Shown piece by piece: positions 16,735 through 25,665 of a stretch of DNA of 64,000 nt. The translations under genes and the position numbers were made by a program. Under the pieces are notes generated by a model, which was not told the origin of the DNA, searched no databases, and was given only the letters and a program-made list of their open reading frames with translations. The DNA comes from CAXQZM01 sp965229645 (GTDB taxonomy: Bacteria > Pseudomonadota > Alphaproteobacteria > UBA7985). The first letter of the stretch is position 1; the number at the start of each line of letters is the position of its first letter. Location of the stretch: assembly GCA_965229645.1 (NCBI GenBank), contig OZ245893.1:1302001-1366000 (forward strand), written 5' to 3'.

Positions 16735-19149
16735 TTAAGGCACCACCCGCGACCCAAGCGGCTTGCCTTGGTCGTCGCGCAGCAGTTCTTTGGTGATGGT
16801 GGCCCCGTCGGGCAGCATGACCTGTGCGCCCACGATCTGTCCCTCGTCATCGCGAACCAAATTTCGGGGTGCGGCTTGGTGCGCCGCCACTGCTGCGACT
16901 TGGGCGCTGATTTGGGTCAGGGCCTCGCTCAGGGCCGCTTGGGTCTTGCTCAAATCCTTCAACGCCGCCTCAATGGGCCCTGCCTGGGTCGGAACCTCTA
17001 GCTGATCGGCCAGGGCCAGCAACTCGGCTTCGGTGCCAGGGGCGGCCTTGACGGCTTCGATTCGCAATTTGACCGACTGGTTCAGGGCGTTCTGCCGTTC
17101 GTCAGCGGCCAGTTGTTCGCGTTTCAGCGCCAGCTCCCGTTCGGCGCTGGCCGCTTGCAGTTGTGCCCTAAATTGCTGCTCTTGGGCGTTGTACTTGGCT
17201 TGCGCAGCTTCCTTGACCGTGGCGGCTTGGGCTTGGAAGTGCGCGCGCATCTGTTCCAATTGCATGGTCTGTTCGAAGGCGCTTGGCACCTGCGCTTGCG
17301 CTGCGGCCTGGGCCTGCGCCTCGGACGCCAGGCGCTGCTCGATCTCGGCCATGTTGGGGCGCTTGAAATAGGGTGTCGCGCTCGGGAATCCTGCGGTTTC
17401 GGTGATCTTCTCCAGCACATTGTAAACTTGTTCGGCGTCAACAAAAGGATTGTCGGGTCCAAAGGCGTTCAGCAACTTCTCCTGCAAACCGTGGATCAGC
17501 TGCAAAATCGCCAAATCGCGTTCCTTGGATCCTGTACCCAAACCGACATTAACGACGCAGTCCATGTCCACATCCCAATTCCTCGGGTCATAGTCAATCC
17601 ACTGCCCGCGCAACCTTACCGCCCGCTCACGATCAGAATGCGCAATAACAAGCCGCAATAAGCCCTTGAACGCCTTACGAATCCCACGGCTCAAGGACCG
17701 CACGATCATCTCAGCCTGCGCAATACCGCTTTCGGCCATCAACTGCACCGACGTCGCGGTCATGTTCTGAAACGCCTCGGGGTCCAGCCCGCCCGATTGA
17801 TCGGTCACGCCCGTGCGCTCGCGCAATTCCTCGTCGAGGTACTGGAGCATGCCAAAGGACTTTTCGCCAACAAAGGGCACGGTCAAAAACTGCACCGCAT
17901 CCTTGGCCCGCCCCGCCTCAGCTTCGACGATCTTGCCAAAGGCAGGGTTCTGCATGGCTTCGATCCCTTGCGGCGTCAAAGCCCCCGCATCGGTCACAGG
18001 CGTCGGATTGTTGGCCCAAACCAAGTTGTCGAGCGTTTGCCGCACCAGCCCCGTTTTGATCTTCTGAATAGGCACCACGTCTTCGGCCAGCGAGCGCCCT
18101 TCAAACTGATGCGCCTCCCGCTCGGCAATCACCTTGGCGTAAGGCGCCTCAGCAACAGGCTCACGATCGAGGACCACATGGCCCGCCCCTTCTTCGCTCG
18201 ACCCTTCGGCCATGCAAATCTTGTGCAACTCGGCAATGCCGTCGCCGTCCAAGTCCAGCCGCACATAGACCTCGTGGAGCAAGACTTCCTCCATGGCCGC
18301 CGCAGTCTGCAAGCGTTCGTCGGACCAATCCTCGCCCTTACGGGCCAAATTGTCGGTCTCTTCATGGTCACGGCCCGCATAGGCCGAAAGCCCCGCGACC
18401 AAATCGCGATCGTAACCGCGACTGACCAACTCCGAGCGCGTGACAATCTGCCGCTCACCAACAATCGGGCTTTCCTCGATGCTGTCGGCGGCGGGATGGA
18501 TCAAGAACGACCCGCGCGGGATCGCTTCAAGGCGCACGTCCACCCGCTCAACAATCCGTCGCAAGGTGAAACTATGGCGCATAGCCGCAGGATTCTCGGC
18601 AAGGGCCATGGGGTCGGTCTCGGGCTCGCTCACGAGGTCGGCAATCTCAACGCCGTCCTCGCCACCCAACCCCAACAACTGCGCGTCGCTCTGATGGGTA
18701 AAGGTATGAACGGTCGCCTCTCGGCGGTTGTAAGCCCGCCACTTCAAAATGCCCGTTTTGACGACCAGCGCGTCAAAGATCGCGTCATAGAGCGCCCCCT
18801 CAACGCCCGCCTCGGGCACAACCACATGGTTCATATAGTCGGTCGCTTGCTGGGCTTGCAATTCCTTGCCCTCGCCAGGCCCCGCAGGCTCAAACTCAAC
18901 GATCTTATCGCCCGACAAGAGCGTGCGCATGATCGTGGGCATGATCCTCTTAATGACCGCGCGCAAATCATGCGACACCACCCCCGTCCGCCCCGTTTCA
19001 AAGGGCATATCGGCCATGATGCCGTCGTAGTACTCAAGGGCCTGCTGGCGCGACTTCTCCTGGTCGTCGGCGTGCTTCTCGCACCCGTCAATCAGCTGCG
19101 CCACATGGCTGGCAAGTTGCGTGTCGTCGCTTAGGTCGATGTCATTCAT
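16735..19149 (-). CDS. Portal protein, P22-type
   Basis: An 804-residue portal, close to the large size seen in P22-like phages. Diagnostic stretches are YYDGIMADMPFETGRTGVVS near residue 40, KRIMPTIMRTLLSGDKIVEF near 70, QQATDYMNHVV near 100, and a long C-terminal coiled coil with Gln/Ala-rich heptads (about residues 610-720) that would form the barrel. It forms the dodecameric DNA channel at the capsid vertex and docks the terminase. The start is ATG 19149, preceded by AAGGAC; a longer frame to 19170 adds seven unlikely codons. The usual neighbour terL is separated from it by about 900 bases of inserted DNA. Confidence 0.85.
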   Translation of the reverse strand: MNDIDLSDDTQLASHVAQLIDGCEKHADDQEKSRQQALEYYDGIMADMPFETGRTGVVSHDLRAVIKRIMPTIMRTLLSGDKIVEFEPAGPGEGKELQAQQATDYMNHVVVPEAGVEGALYDAIFDALVVKTGILKWRAYNRREATVHTFTHQSDAQLLGLGGEDGVEIADLVSEPETDPMALAENPAAMRHSFTLRRIVERVDVRLEAIPRGSFLIHPAADSIEESPIVGERQIVTRSELVSRGYDRDLVAGLSAYAGRDHEETDNLARKGEDWSDERLQTAAAMEEVLLHEVYVRLDLDGDGIAELHKICMAEGSSEEGAGHVVLDREPVAEAPYAKVIAEREAHQFEGRSLAEDVVPIQKIKTGLVRQTLDNLVWANNPTPVTDAGALTPQGIEAMQNPAFGKIVEAEAGRAKDAVQFLTVPFVGEKSFGMLQYLDEELRERTGVTDQSGGLDPEAFQNMTATSVQLMAESGIAQAEMIVRSLSRGIRKAFKGLLRLVIAHSDRERAVRLRGQWIDYDPRNWDVDMDCVVNVGLGTGSKERDLAILQLIHGLQEKLLNAFGPDNPFVDAEQVYNVLEKITETAGFPSATPYFKRPNMAEIEQRLASEAQAQAAAQAQVPSAFEQTMQLEQMRAHFQAQAATVKEAAQAKYNAQEQQFRAQLQAASAERELALKREQLAADERQNALNQSVKLRIEAVKAAPGTEAELLALADQLEVPTQAGPIEAALKDLSKTQAALSEALTQISAQVAAVAAHQAAPRNLVRDDEGQIVGAQVMLPDGATITKELLRDDQGKPLGSRVVP

Positions 19150-19193
19150 ACGGCGTCCTTGATTTGGCAATAGTGGCCCCTTACGAGGCTGCG

Positions 19194-19682
19194 ATGGACG
19201 AATTAAAAACCGCGCTCGAATTAGCCCAAGGCTTAGGCTCTACAATCAACACCTGGAAGTCCCTCATGCAGGATGCTATTCAGGCACTTGGCGGGAAGCG
19301 CCCAACTGCCAGTGAACCAAAGCAAATTGACTCTGGTGAGATGAGGCAAATTGATGCCAATGAGATAAGGCGAATTGAAGCGGAAATTAGGATTCAAATC
19401 GAGAAATCTGAGTTGAAGCTAGAAAAAATAAAATGGGCGATAGAGCAAGCAGATAATGTTCTCAAGCGCATGCGCGAATTTGATCAAACAGCCCAGCGCT
19501 ATGAACCTTATTCCACCATCGGCCATGGTCTTGTGTATCGATTAAAACGAAACTATCAAAAGGAAGAGCCCGATCATTATTTGTGTCCAAATTGCTTTAC
19601 TGATCGTCGCAAAAGCGTCTTGCAGCCAAGCATGGACTTTAAATTCTGTTGTTCTAGGTGCGGCATGGAAGGCACGCTTTAA
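19194..19682 (+). CDS. Hypothetical protein with coiled coil and C-terminal zinc ribbon
   Basis: A 162-residue protein encoded on the opposite strand to the virion genes. The N-terminal part opens MDELKTALELAQGLGSTINT; residues about 45-100 form a charged coiled coil with repeated 'RQIDANEIRRIEAEIRIQIE'-like heptads. The C-terminus carries two Cys pairs, CPNCFTD and CCSRCGMEG, a zinc ribbon. The start at 19194 has ACGAGG a few bases upstream; an open frame continues ten codons further up. Such proteins are widespread next to phage and integrative elements, but no function is known. It separates portal from terL and was probably acquired. Confidence 0.7.
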   Translation: MDELKTALELAQGLGSTINTWKSLMQDAIQALGGKRPTASEPKQIDSGEMRQIDANEIRRIEAEIRIQIEKSELKLEKIKWAIEQADNVLKRMREFDQTAQRYEPYSTIGHGLVYRLKRNYQKEEPDHYLCPNCFTDRRKSVLQPSMDFKFCCSRCGMEGTL

Positions 19683-19894
19683 GGTAGGTTTGTCGTGTCT
19701 TTCGTCGCACAATAACTGGCGAATCTCGCTGCCGTATCCTACGCCTGCGCGGCGCACGGGCTATCCAAACGAGACCAGAGGCATCGGCGTCTTGGCTACA
19801 GCCCAATCATGGCTTAACCTCGGGTCAATGTTACAGTTCCTATCTCCGCACATATGACATCGAACCACAGCTTCGATTGATTACGTCACATGAC

Positions 19895-20000
19895 CGTAAG
19901 CGTCCGCTGTAGGCGCTCTGGCGCTGACGATTTGGCTTGCTAAGTTTCCGCTCAACTATGCGGACACTCAAGGAGGCAAGTGATGTTGGATCGGTGAAAA
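19895..20000 (+). mobile_element. IS66-family left-end remnant
   Basis: About 105 bp beginning GTAAGCGTCCGCTGTAGG and ending at the first codons of an IS66-type tnpA (ATGTTGGATCGG). The same end occurs at 27550 and, more diverged, at 30110. The rest of the element is missing. It lies between terL and the zinc-ribbon gene. Confidence 0.75.
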
Positions 20001-20044
20001 CGCCGTCTTTTTGACCTATATCGGCTGGCATAAACTCGAATATT

Positions 20045-21352
20045 TCACACAATAACAGGGACCTCCCTTTGCCTAATCCTGCGCCCGCTCCTAGGTGGCT
20101 CATGGGCTACGCACATGAGGCCAAAGGCGTCGGCCCCATGGCTGGCCCAATCGTGATTTGGCCCGAGGCCGATGTTGCGGTTTTCGTCCCAGCGCTCATG
20201 GTACCAGGCTAAGGCGTCGATTAGGCCGCCCGCCTTCCCCTCATCGATCCAAATCGACGGCCAAAGCCGCCGCGCGGTCTCAATCCGCTTCAAAGCCGCA
20301 CCCTTGCCCTGATTGGGCACCGTCTGCACTGCAAAGCCCGCCGCGCGCACATGGTCCTCAAAACGAATGGCCGTGATCTTGTCGCGCTGGTCGGCGTCGT
20401 GCGGCAAATAACACTTGGCCGCACCATAGCCCGCCTGCCGCAACCAATTCAGATGCGCCGAAAGCGGCTGGCCCGTCGCTTCGTACTAGTCCAGCACCTT
20501 CAAGGCCGAACCAACAAACTGCGCCACCACAATGGCCGTCGCGTCAGAAACGCCAATGTCCCAAAAAGCATAAAGCGGCAGCAGCGGATCCAGCGTCACC
20601 GCGCCGATGCGCCCATCAAGCCGCGCCTTCACCACATCGCGCTGGTAATAAGCCCCAGAGCGCACGGTGGCGTAACCCCCCTCCCAGATATGCTCATACA
20701 TCTCGGGCTGGTCGCGCAAACAATCTTGCCGCTCTTGATCCAAAGTCGCGGGGAACCAAGGGTTGTCGTTCCAGTTCGCCCGAACCACAACCGCGCCCGT
20801 GGGCAAGGTCTCGCCGCGCAGGAGGGCGTCCACAGGGTCGGCCTTGCGGCGCGGGTTCCAACTGAACCAAAGCTCCGAGCCAAGCGCGCGAATGGTGGGG
20901 CGCAATAACTCAAGCGAGGTCACCGAAAGCGTCTGCGCCTCCTCAACCCAGGCGCGATGAAACCCCTCGAGCGACTTGACGGATTCGGCGGTATGATCCT
21001 GCATCCCCTGAAAGATGATCTGCCCGCCCTTGGGCAGTTCAATGCGGTCCTTCCAAACCTTGAAACCGTCGGACTCGCGCAGCCCAAGCGCCCTGATCTT
21101 ACCCTCGATCAACTTCTTCGCGGAGTCCTTGAGGCTCTTCTGCACTTCGCGCACACAAACCAAAGCCAGCCCTTCGCCGTGGTCGCCTGGAAAGCGCAAA
21201 GCATCCTCAACGGCCAGCTCCCCAAAGAAATGCGACTTGCCCGACCCGCGCCCTCCAAAGGCCGCTTTGTAACGCGCGGGCTCTAGCAGCGGCGCAAAAA
21301 CCGCGGCGGTTTCAATTTGCAGGCTTGACAATTTTGCGTTCAATTCTGGCAA
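20045..21352 (-). pseudogene. terL: Terminase large subunit, interrupted by an in-frame amber codon
   Basis: Read through, this is a 435-residue terminase large subunit, the packaging motor and nuclease. The N-terminal ATPase shows Walker A GGRGSGKS (33-40), Walker B-like RAWVEEAQTL, and WFSWNPRRKADPVD. The RNase H-like nuclease begins YAFWDIGVSDATAIV, and its later acidic region is WASHGADAFG. After LKVLD the codon is TAG (20486-20488), where the family normally has a second Tyr before the 'YEATGQPLSAH' segment; the frame then continues open to 20045. A single TAC/TAT-to-TAG change explains it. Without suppression the nuclease domain is lost. The 5' end overlaps terS by 41 bases. Confidence 0.85.
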
Positions 21353-21695
21353 CTTCTAACCGCGCCTCAAATTTTTCGGGGGCATCGTAGCCGCACATCT
21401 TGGAATACTGGGTCACGGCACGGATCATGTCGCCCAAGGCGCCTTTTTCTTTGGCCCGCTCCATGACCCAATCGAGATTGCGCAACAAATCGCTACGCTG
21501 GGTTTGGCCAGCTTGGGCGTTTCCAGCGCGGAGGGCGGCTAGTCGCGCCGCCACGGGTGGCTGCTTACGAAGGCGCGCCGCACAAGAAACGGCGTTGTTC
21601 GCGCTATACCCTGCTTGGATATAAGCCTGAGTGGCGCTCATGCCGCCGACCAGGGCTTGGCAGAACTTCTCCTGCCGCTCATTGAGGTCTGTCAT
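21312..21695 (-). CDS. terS: Terminase small subunit
   Basis: A 127-residue protein opening MTDLNERQEKFCQALVGGMS with the N-terminal helix-turn-helix of Terminase_2-type small subunits (ATQAYIQAGYSANNAVSCAARLRKQPPVAARLAALRA), which recognises the packaging site. The C-terminal part (RNLDWVMERAKEKGALGDMIRAVTQYSKMCG) matches the oligomerisation region of the family. The start is set at ATG 21695 because the conserved domain begins there; a longer frame to 21758 adds 21 residues of no family resemblance. It overlaps terL, the standard arrangement. Confidence 0.85.
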   Translation of the reverse strand: MTDLNERQEKFCQALVGGMSATQAYIQAGYSANNAVSCAARLRKQPPVAARLAALRAGNAQAGQTQRSDLLRNLDWVMERAKEKGALGDMIRAVTQYSKMCGYDAPEKFEARLEVARIERKIVKPAN

Positions 21696-21758
21696 AAGGG
21701 TAGAAATCCGAAACAAAGCGACCAAGGCGGCCGCCAACTCTTGCCAATCCTCCCTCAC

Positions 21759-22155
21759 GGAAGAGAGGGCAAACGAAGCGAAGGCGTGCCAGCCACAAAA
21801 CTAAAACGGCAAAAGCAAAACTCATCAAAACGCCCCCTTTGAACTTCCCCTGTACGGAGGGGAAAACCCAAAGGGGTGGCTACAAGGTGACAAGTCGAAA
21901 GCTAGAAACCAGAGCCGCGGAACCCATGTTTGAGGCCACAAACCCAGAGAGTTCTTACGTTGTTGTGCCTAAGCCGAGCGGCTAGAAACACCGCAAATGG
22001 ACACAAGGATCACCAATAGGAATGCCCTTACACCCACGTTGCCCACTTGTCAAAAGGTTTTTGAACAAAAACGGAACTTTTTGCGAACGATAGAGAACTC
22101 TTAAAGCAGTCCACGTATGGACATAACCATGGAAGGGTCCAAAAAATCTCAGAGC
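21759..22155. other. Non-coding gap at the prophage edge
   Basis: About 400 bases with no supported gene. A short inverted repeat TTCCCC-n-GGGGAA lies near 21845-21864 and could end transcription. From about 21896 the DNA belongs to the first copy of the 1.2-kb direct repeat. A 40-50 codon minus-strand frame starting near 21821 has a fair ribosome site but no recognisable product. Confidence 0.5.
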
Positions 22156-23095
22156 CTAACCCGAGAAACGAGTCCTAAAAAACCGATAACCCCACCAGAC
22201 AAACACGCCGATCCTGCCTGTCAAAGCAACGCAGAACATAAGGAACCCTGACAGGAAAGTCACCCAGTAAAGTAATCGACCAGGGGCCCCCAAAACTAAC
22301 TCCCGTTGATCGATTGGCGCGAATTGATCAATAAGCCAACCGATATTGATACGAAGGTAAACAAACAATCCCAAGATGAGACCTGCGAGAATCAAGAAAT
22401 TTACGCCCTTCATGAACTTTGGGGAAACGAAGTAAATCAAAAAAAGCGATAGGCTCGCTATAAGAAGATTCATCCCAGGAGCAGACCAACTCTGTATCTT
22501 ACGCCGAACGAAATCGTCGTACCCGCTGGTCCATGAAATAAAGTATTCGCCTGACGCATGATGAAACCAAAGCACACTCCCCAAACCATACAGAAACAAA
22601 GACATAAAGGTAAGCAAGTAAATCATAACCGAGATCGACGGCCTGCTCACCCACAAGAAGAATTTCACAGGTCGAACTCCCTCAAAAATGCCAAGACCTA
22701 ATTCCAACGAAACAACAAGTTGCCATCTATTCTCTCGCTTCTGAAGCTCGCGGCGCAAAAGTTAAGCATCTAACTCCTCCCCTTATCCGTATCACGGGTG
22801 TCACCAAACTTTATCAGGTCCTCGATTTTGGATCGCTGATCCCGAACTAGCACCCCTCAGGCCTGGGGCCCTGCCCAAAAATTGCAGTCACATTTCCCAA
22901 CTTACGGCGCGACGGATCATTGACAGTCACACAACATCACTCAGAAAGGGTTAAGCGCTCAACCTCACTCTGTCAACTGTTTACCTCAACCCTTAAGTTT
23001 CCATCTTTTTCCGTTACAAAAATCGCTAATAGCAATATCCCTCGAATCCGTTCGCATCTTACCACTGATCATAGCACTCTGATATCCGATCTGGC
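21896..23095. repeat. 1.2-kb direct repeat, copy 1
   Basis: This region and 24474-25665 align along their whole length, including non-coding flanks. Examples are GCAGTCCACGTATGGAC, TGAACAAAAA, CCTAACCCGAGA upstream of the gene end, and GCTGATCCCGAAC beyond its start. Each copy contains one membrane-protein gene, and the two copies bracket the transglycosylase-like gene. Divergence is roughly 15-25 percent by eye. Confidence 0.85.
22156..22758 (-). CDS. Four-helix membrane protein, candidate immunity protein (paralog 1)
   Basis: A protein of up to 200 residues with four hydrophobic segments: SVMIYLLTFMSLFLYGLGSV, LLIASLSLFLIYFV, FLILAGLILGLFVYL and LYWVTFLSGFLMFCVALTG. It lies downstream of the transglycosylase-like gene on the same strand and has a paralog upstream of it (24728-25279). 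A membrane protein next to a cell-wall-cleaving toxin candidate suggests immunity, but this is inference. The start is uncertain: the strong GGAGGAG/ATG pair upstream is in another frame, and the in-frame start used here is TTG. Confidence 0.55.
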   Translation of the reverse strand: MRRELQKRENRWQLVVSLELGLGIFEGVRPVKFFLWVSRPSISVMIYLLTFMSLFLYGLGSVLWFHHASGEYFISWTSGYDDFVRRKIQSWSAPGMNLLIASLSLFLIYFVSPKFMKGVNFLILAGLILGLFVYLRINIGWLIDQFAPIDQRELVLGAPGRLLYWVTFLSGFLMFCVALTGRIGVFVWWGYRFFRTRFSG

Positions 23096-23332
23096 AAAAT
23101 ATCCCAATAAGTATCTAAATCTGCACACATTAATGCCATTGGAACTTGCGTTAAATCGGTTGAATGGTTTCGGAACTTTTGTGGCGCAAATTTCTCGTAA
23201 AATCAATTATTGCAATCGAATTAGAACCCGCTATAGCACCAACGCTGCAAAAAGATCACCACCATGGAACCATTGGTATATTATGACTTGAAAGATATGG
23301 GGTCGTTTACTTGATACGCTGATGCCAAAGCT
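22759..23332. other. AT-rich gap between membrane and transglycosylase-like genes
   Basis: About 570 bases without a convincing gene; the first 330 belong to the direct repeat. A plus-strand frame at 22920-23291 has poor composition for a protein. The stretch 23145-23195 resembles 31885-31930 (GAACTTGCGTTAAATCGG versus GCACTTGTGTTGAATCGG), so intergenic segments are shared across this island. Confidence 0.5.
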
Positions 23333-24229
23333 CTAATACCCAGGCCAAGGTAGCGGATCCCATTGCGGTTCTGGATCCATCCGCTGATGTTGTTCGTATT
23401 GGGTTGATGCGAGCCGCTTCAGGGCTGCTGGCAAGTTTCTAGGTTGGGCCTGGGATGCCGCATCTAGGCTGCCAATGCCGTGCGTCAAAGTTGGGGACAG
23501 GTTCTCAAACTCCGAAATAGGCATGATGTGAAAGTAATCTTGAATGGCATCGGTGACGTCATCAACCGGAAGTGTCCACGGTTTTTGCTCTAGGATGGCT
23601 TCGCCCAGAATGCCGTAGTCTCTCGCAAAGTCTGATCCCAGAAAATTATAGTTCATCAGCACCGCGCTCGGCGGCATGTCTGGGTCTAGTCTTTCAGCAA
23701 TGCCACTTAAGAGAGCAGCAGCGGTTTCGATGGCTTCCGCGGAGTTATTTGACATTTGGCTACGATCCAAACCAATGAGCGATGCGTAGTCACGATCAAC
23801 ATTGGTAGGTTGCACCGTATCGGAACCCCAAAGCCACTCTGGAAGAGCCGTCATAACAAGGTCACTTCTAAAGGTGCCTGATTCGCGCCAAATGACAGCT
23901 CTTAAAAGATCAGGATCAATCCCATATATTTGCGCATAATTTTCTATCTCCTCGTCCCAATCACCGACCAATCTATTTCGCAAGGCGACCCTTCTTGGAT
24001 CGAAATTTAGTAACTCACTAACAGTATTTCTTATGAACCCATCATGCTTATACTCTTCATCATAAGCATCAAAATTGTAGGGAAACATACCCTGAATATC
24101 ATCCATAATCGCGCTCAACCTATCAAACTCGCTATAGAGCGGAAGATCTCTAACTGCGTTCATCTCAGCTTGGGTCTGCGGATAGTAAATATGTCCCCCC
24201 GCAACAATTACATATTTCTCATCACTCAT
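23333..24229 (-). CDS. Lysozyme/transglycosylase-like protein, candidate antibacterial toxin
   Basis: A 298-residue protein. Residues about 105-210 resemble a soluble lytic transglycosylase core: YAQIYGIDPDLLRAVIWRES, with the Glu of RESG the likely catalytic acid, then a helical segment ending AVLMNYNF like the 'MA-AYNxG' helix of SLT domains. The 100-residue N-terminus opens MSDEKYVIVAGGHIYYP and has no signal peptide. The C-terminus is Pro/Gln-rich. GAGAGGAG precedes the ATG. It is flanked by two paralogous four-helix membrane proteins that could be immunity proteins, as in polymorphic toxin loci. How it would be delivered is not visible. A phage-type endolysin is the alternative. Confidence 0.55.
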   Translation of the reverse strand: MSDEKYVIVAGGHIYYPQTQAEMNAVRDLPLYSEFDRLSAIMDDIQGMFPYNFDAYDEEYKHDGFIRNTVSELLNFDPRRVALRNRLVGDWDEEIENYAQIYGIDPDLLRAVIWRESGTFRSDLVMTALPEWLWGSDTVQPTNVDRDYASLIGLDRSQMSNNSAEAIETAAALLSGIAERLDPDMPPSAVLMNYNFLGSDFARDYGILGEAILEQKPWTLPVDDVTDAIQDYFHIMPISEFENLSPTLTHGIGSLDAASQAQPRNLPAALKRLASTQYEQHQRMDPEPQWDPLPWPGY

Positions 24230-24727
24230 TGACTTCTCCTCTCCATGAGCCGTTCACTTTTTTAACACACCCCTAATTAACACCTGATCACATCACTTTT
24301 CAACAATACCAAGGAAAAATCAAACGTCTATTAGTAGCGGAATTCAAGTCGATTGAAACAATCGACTTGACGACATATCCGCATCAACAAAGGACTCAAA
24401 ACCATTCAGTCGATTCAATAAGAATGCGATTGTCTTTTAGGGGTAAGTAACACGATAAAAAGGCCGAAGAAGAAGGCTGGAAACTAGAGCCGCAGAACCC
24501 TTAATCTAGGCACAAACCCAGAGGGCCCTTCCTTTGTTGAACCTAAGCCAGGAAGCCAGAAACACCACAAATGGATACAAAAATCACCAATAGACTTGCG
24601 CTTACACCCACGTTGCCCTCTTGTCAACGCGTTTCTGAACAAAAAGAGAACTTTCTGCGAGCGATAAAAACCCTTAAAGCAGTCCACGTATGGACGTAAC
24701 CGTGGAAGGGCCATGAAGTCGCAGAAC
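24230..24727. other. AT-rich gap, second repeat begins here
   Basis: About 500 bases with no supported gene. It contains a near-palindrome around 24346-24372 (CAAGTCGATTGAAACAATCG, then ACTTG) and, from 24474, the start of copy 2 of the direct repeat. Confidence 0.5.
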
Positions 24728-25665
24728 CTAACCCGAGAGGCGAGTCCTTAAAAATCGATAAACCCACCAAACACACGCGCTGGTCCTGCCTACCAAAGCA
24801 ACGCAGGACATGAAGAGTCCAGATAGGAAAATCACCCAGGAAAGTAATCGACCAGGGGCTCCCAAACCCATCTCCCGTTGATCAATTGGCGCGATTTGAT
24901 CATTGAGCCAATCAATATGGACGCTAAGATAAATAAAGAATCCCAAGATGAGACCCGTGAGAATCAAAAAATTTATACCTTTCATGAACCTTGGAGAAAC
25001 CAAGTAGATCAAAACAAACGAGAGGCCTGCGACAGAAAAATTCAATAAGGGAACTGACGCGGCCTGAATACTGTGTCGAACGAAATCATCGTATCCGCTA
25101 ACCCATGAAATAATGTACTCGCCTGAAACATAATGAAACCAAAGCGCAATCCCCAAACCATACAGGAACAAAGACATAAAGGTAAGCAGGTAAATCATAA
25201 CCGAGATCGACGGCCTGCTCACCCACAAGAAGAATTTCACAGGCCGAATTCCCTCAAAAATGCCAATACCCAATTCCAACGAAACGGCAATTTGCCATCA
25301 ATTCTCCTGCTTCTGAATCTCGCGGCGCAACAATTAAGCATTCAACTCCTCCTTTGATTTCGTATCAAGGGCACCGCCAAACATTCCCCCGACCCATAAT
25401 TTTGGAGCGCTGATCCCGAACCAGTACCCCTAAAGGCTTGGAGCCCTATCCAAGAGTTGCAGTCACAGTTCCTAACCAGCGGCGAGAGGATTCCTTGACA
25501 ATTGCCCAGCAGAATTTGGAAGAGATTAAACGCTCAACCTAAATCTGTCAAATACCAATCTCAGACTCGCGGCTGCTCGTCTGCTTTCGTTACAATAATC
25601 GGCGACAACTAGATCCCTAGAGTTCATTCGCGTCTTGCCACTGGTATAGCCCCTCGAAAGCAACA
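24474..25665. repeat. 1.2-kb direct repeat, copy 2
   Basis: Homologous to 21896-23095 over coding and flanking sequence. In this copy the upstream part of the membrane-protein frame holds a TGA where copy 1 has AGA (after the codons for REIQKQEN), so the N-terminus of the encoded protein differs or starts later. Confidence 0.85.
24728..25279 (-). CDS. Four-helix membrane protein, candidate immunity protein (paralog 2)
   Basis: A paralog of the protein at 22156 with the same four hydrophobic segments (SVMIYLLTFMSLFLYGLGIA, LSFVLIYLV, FLILTGLILGFFIYL, VIFLSGLFMSCVALVG) and the same FEGIRPVKFFLWVSRPS opening. It is 183 residues from a TTG start that lacks a good ribosome site; a GTG three residues before FFLW overlaps the stop of a 35-codon leader frame that does carry AGGAGGAG/ATG, so coupled translation from that leader is possible. 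It lies upstream of the transglycosylase-like gene. Confidence 0.5.
   Translation of the reverse strand: MELGIGIFEGIRPVKFFLWVSRPSISVMIYLLTFMSLFLYGLGIALWFHYVSGEYIISWVSGYDDFVRHSIQAASVPLLNFSVAGLSFVLIYLVSPRFMKGINFLILTGLILGFFIYLSVHIDWLNDQIAPIDQREMGLGAPGRLLSWVIFLSGLFMSCVALVGRTSACVWWVYRFLRTRLSG

Larger units (their letters stand above)
1825..21695 (-). mobile_element. Prophage structural module, P22-like, probably defective
   Basis: A continuous run of minus-strand virion genes in the order terS, terL, portal, tail/beta-structure protein, two small proteins, scaffold, coat, small head protein, adaptors, hub, acetyltransferase-like protein, S74-chaperone protein and two ejection-type proteins. Most neighbours overlap by ATGA-type junctions. 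The order and the 804-residue portal fit short-tailed P22-like phages. No integrase, lysis genes or attachment repeats were seen here. The amber codon in terL, the MITE in the S74-chaperone gene and the IS66 remnant at 19895 argue that it is no longer functional. A second phage-like block at 37.2-43.6 kb may be its early region, displaced by later insertions. Confidence 0.85.

Noticed and set aside
17797..19134. A long (445-codon) open frame on the plus strand opposite portal
   Set aside because: It is antisense to a clearly recognised portal gene, and its His/Arg/Leu/Pro-rich product is the usual mirror of GC-rich coding sequence.
22920..23291. 123-codon plus-strand frame in the toxin island
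   Set aside because: Ser/Thr/Asn/Arg-rich without any folded-domain pattern; part of it lies in the direct repeat, where the other copy does not keep the frame open.
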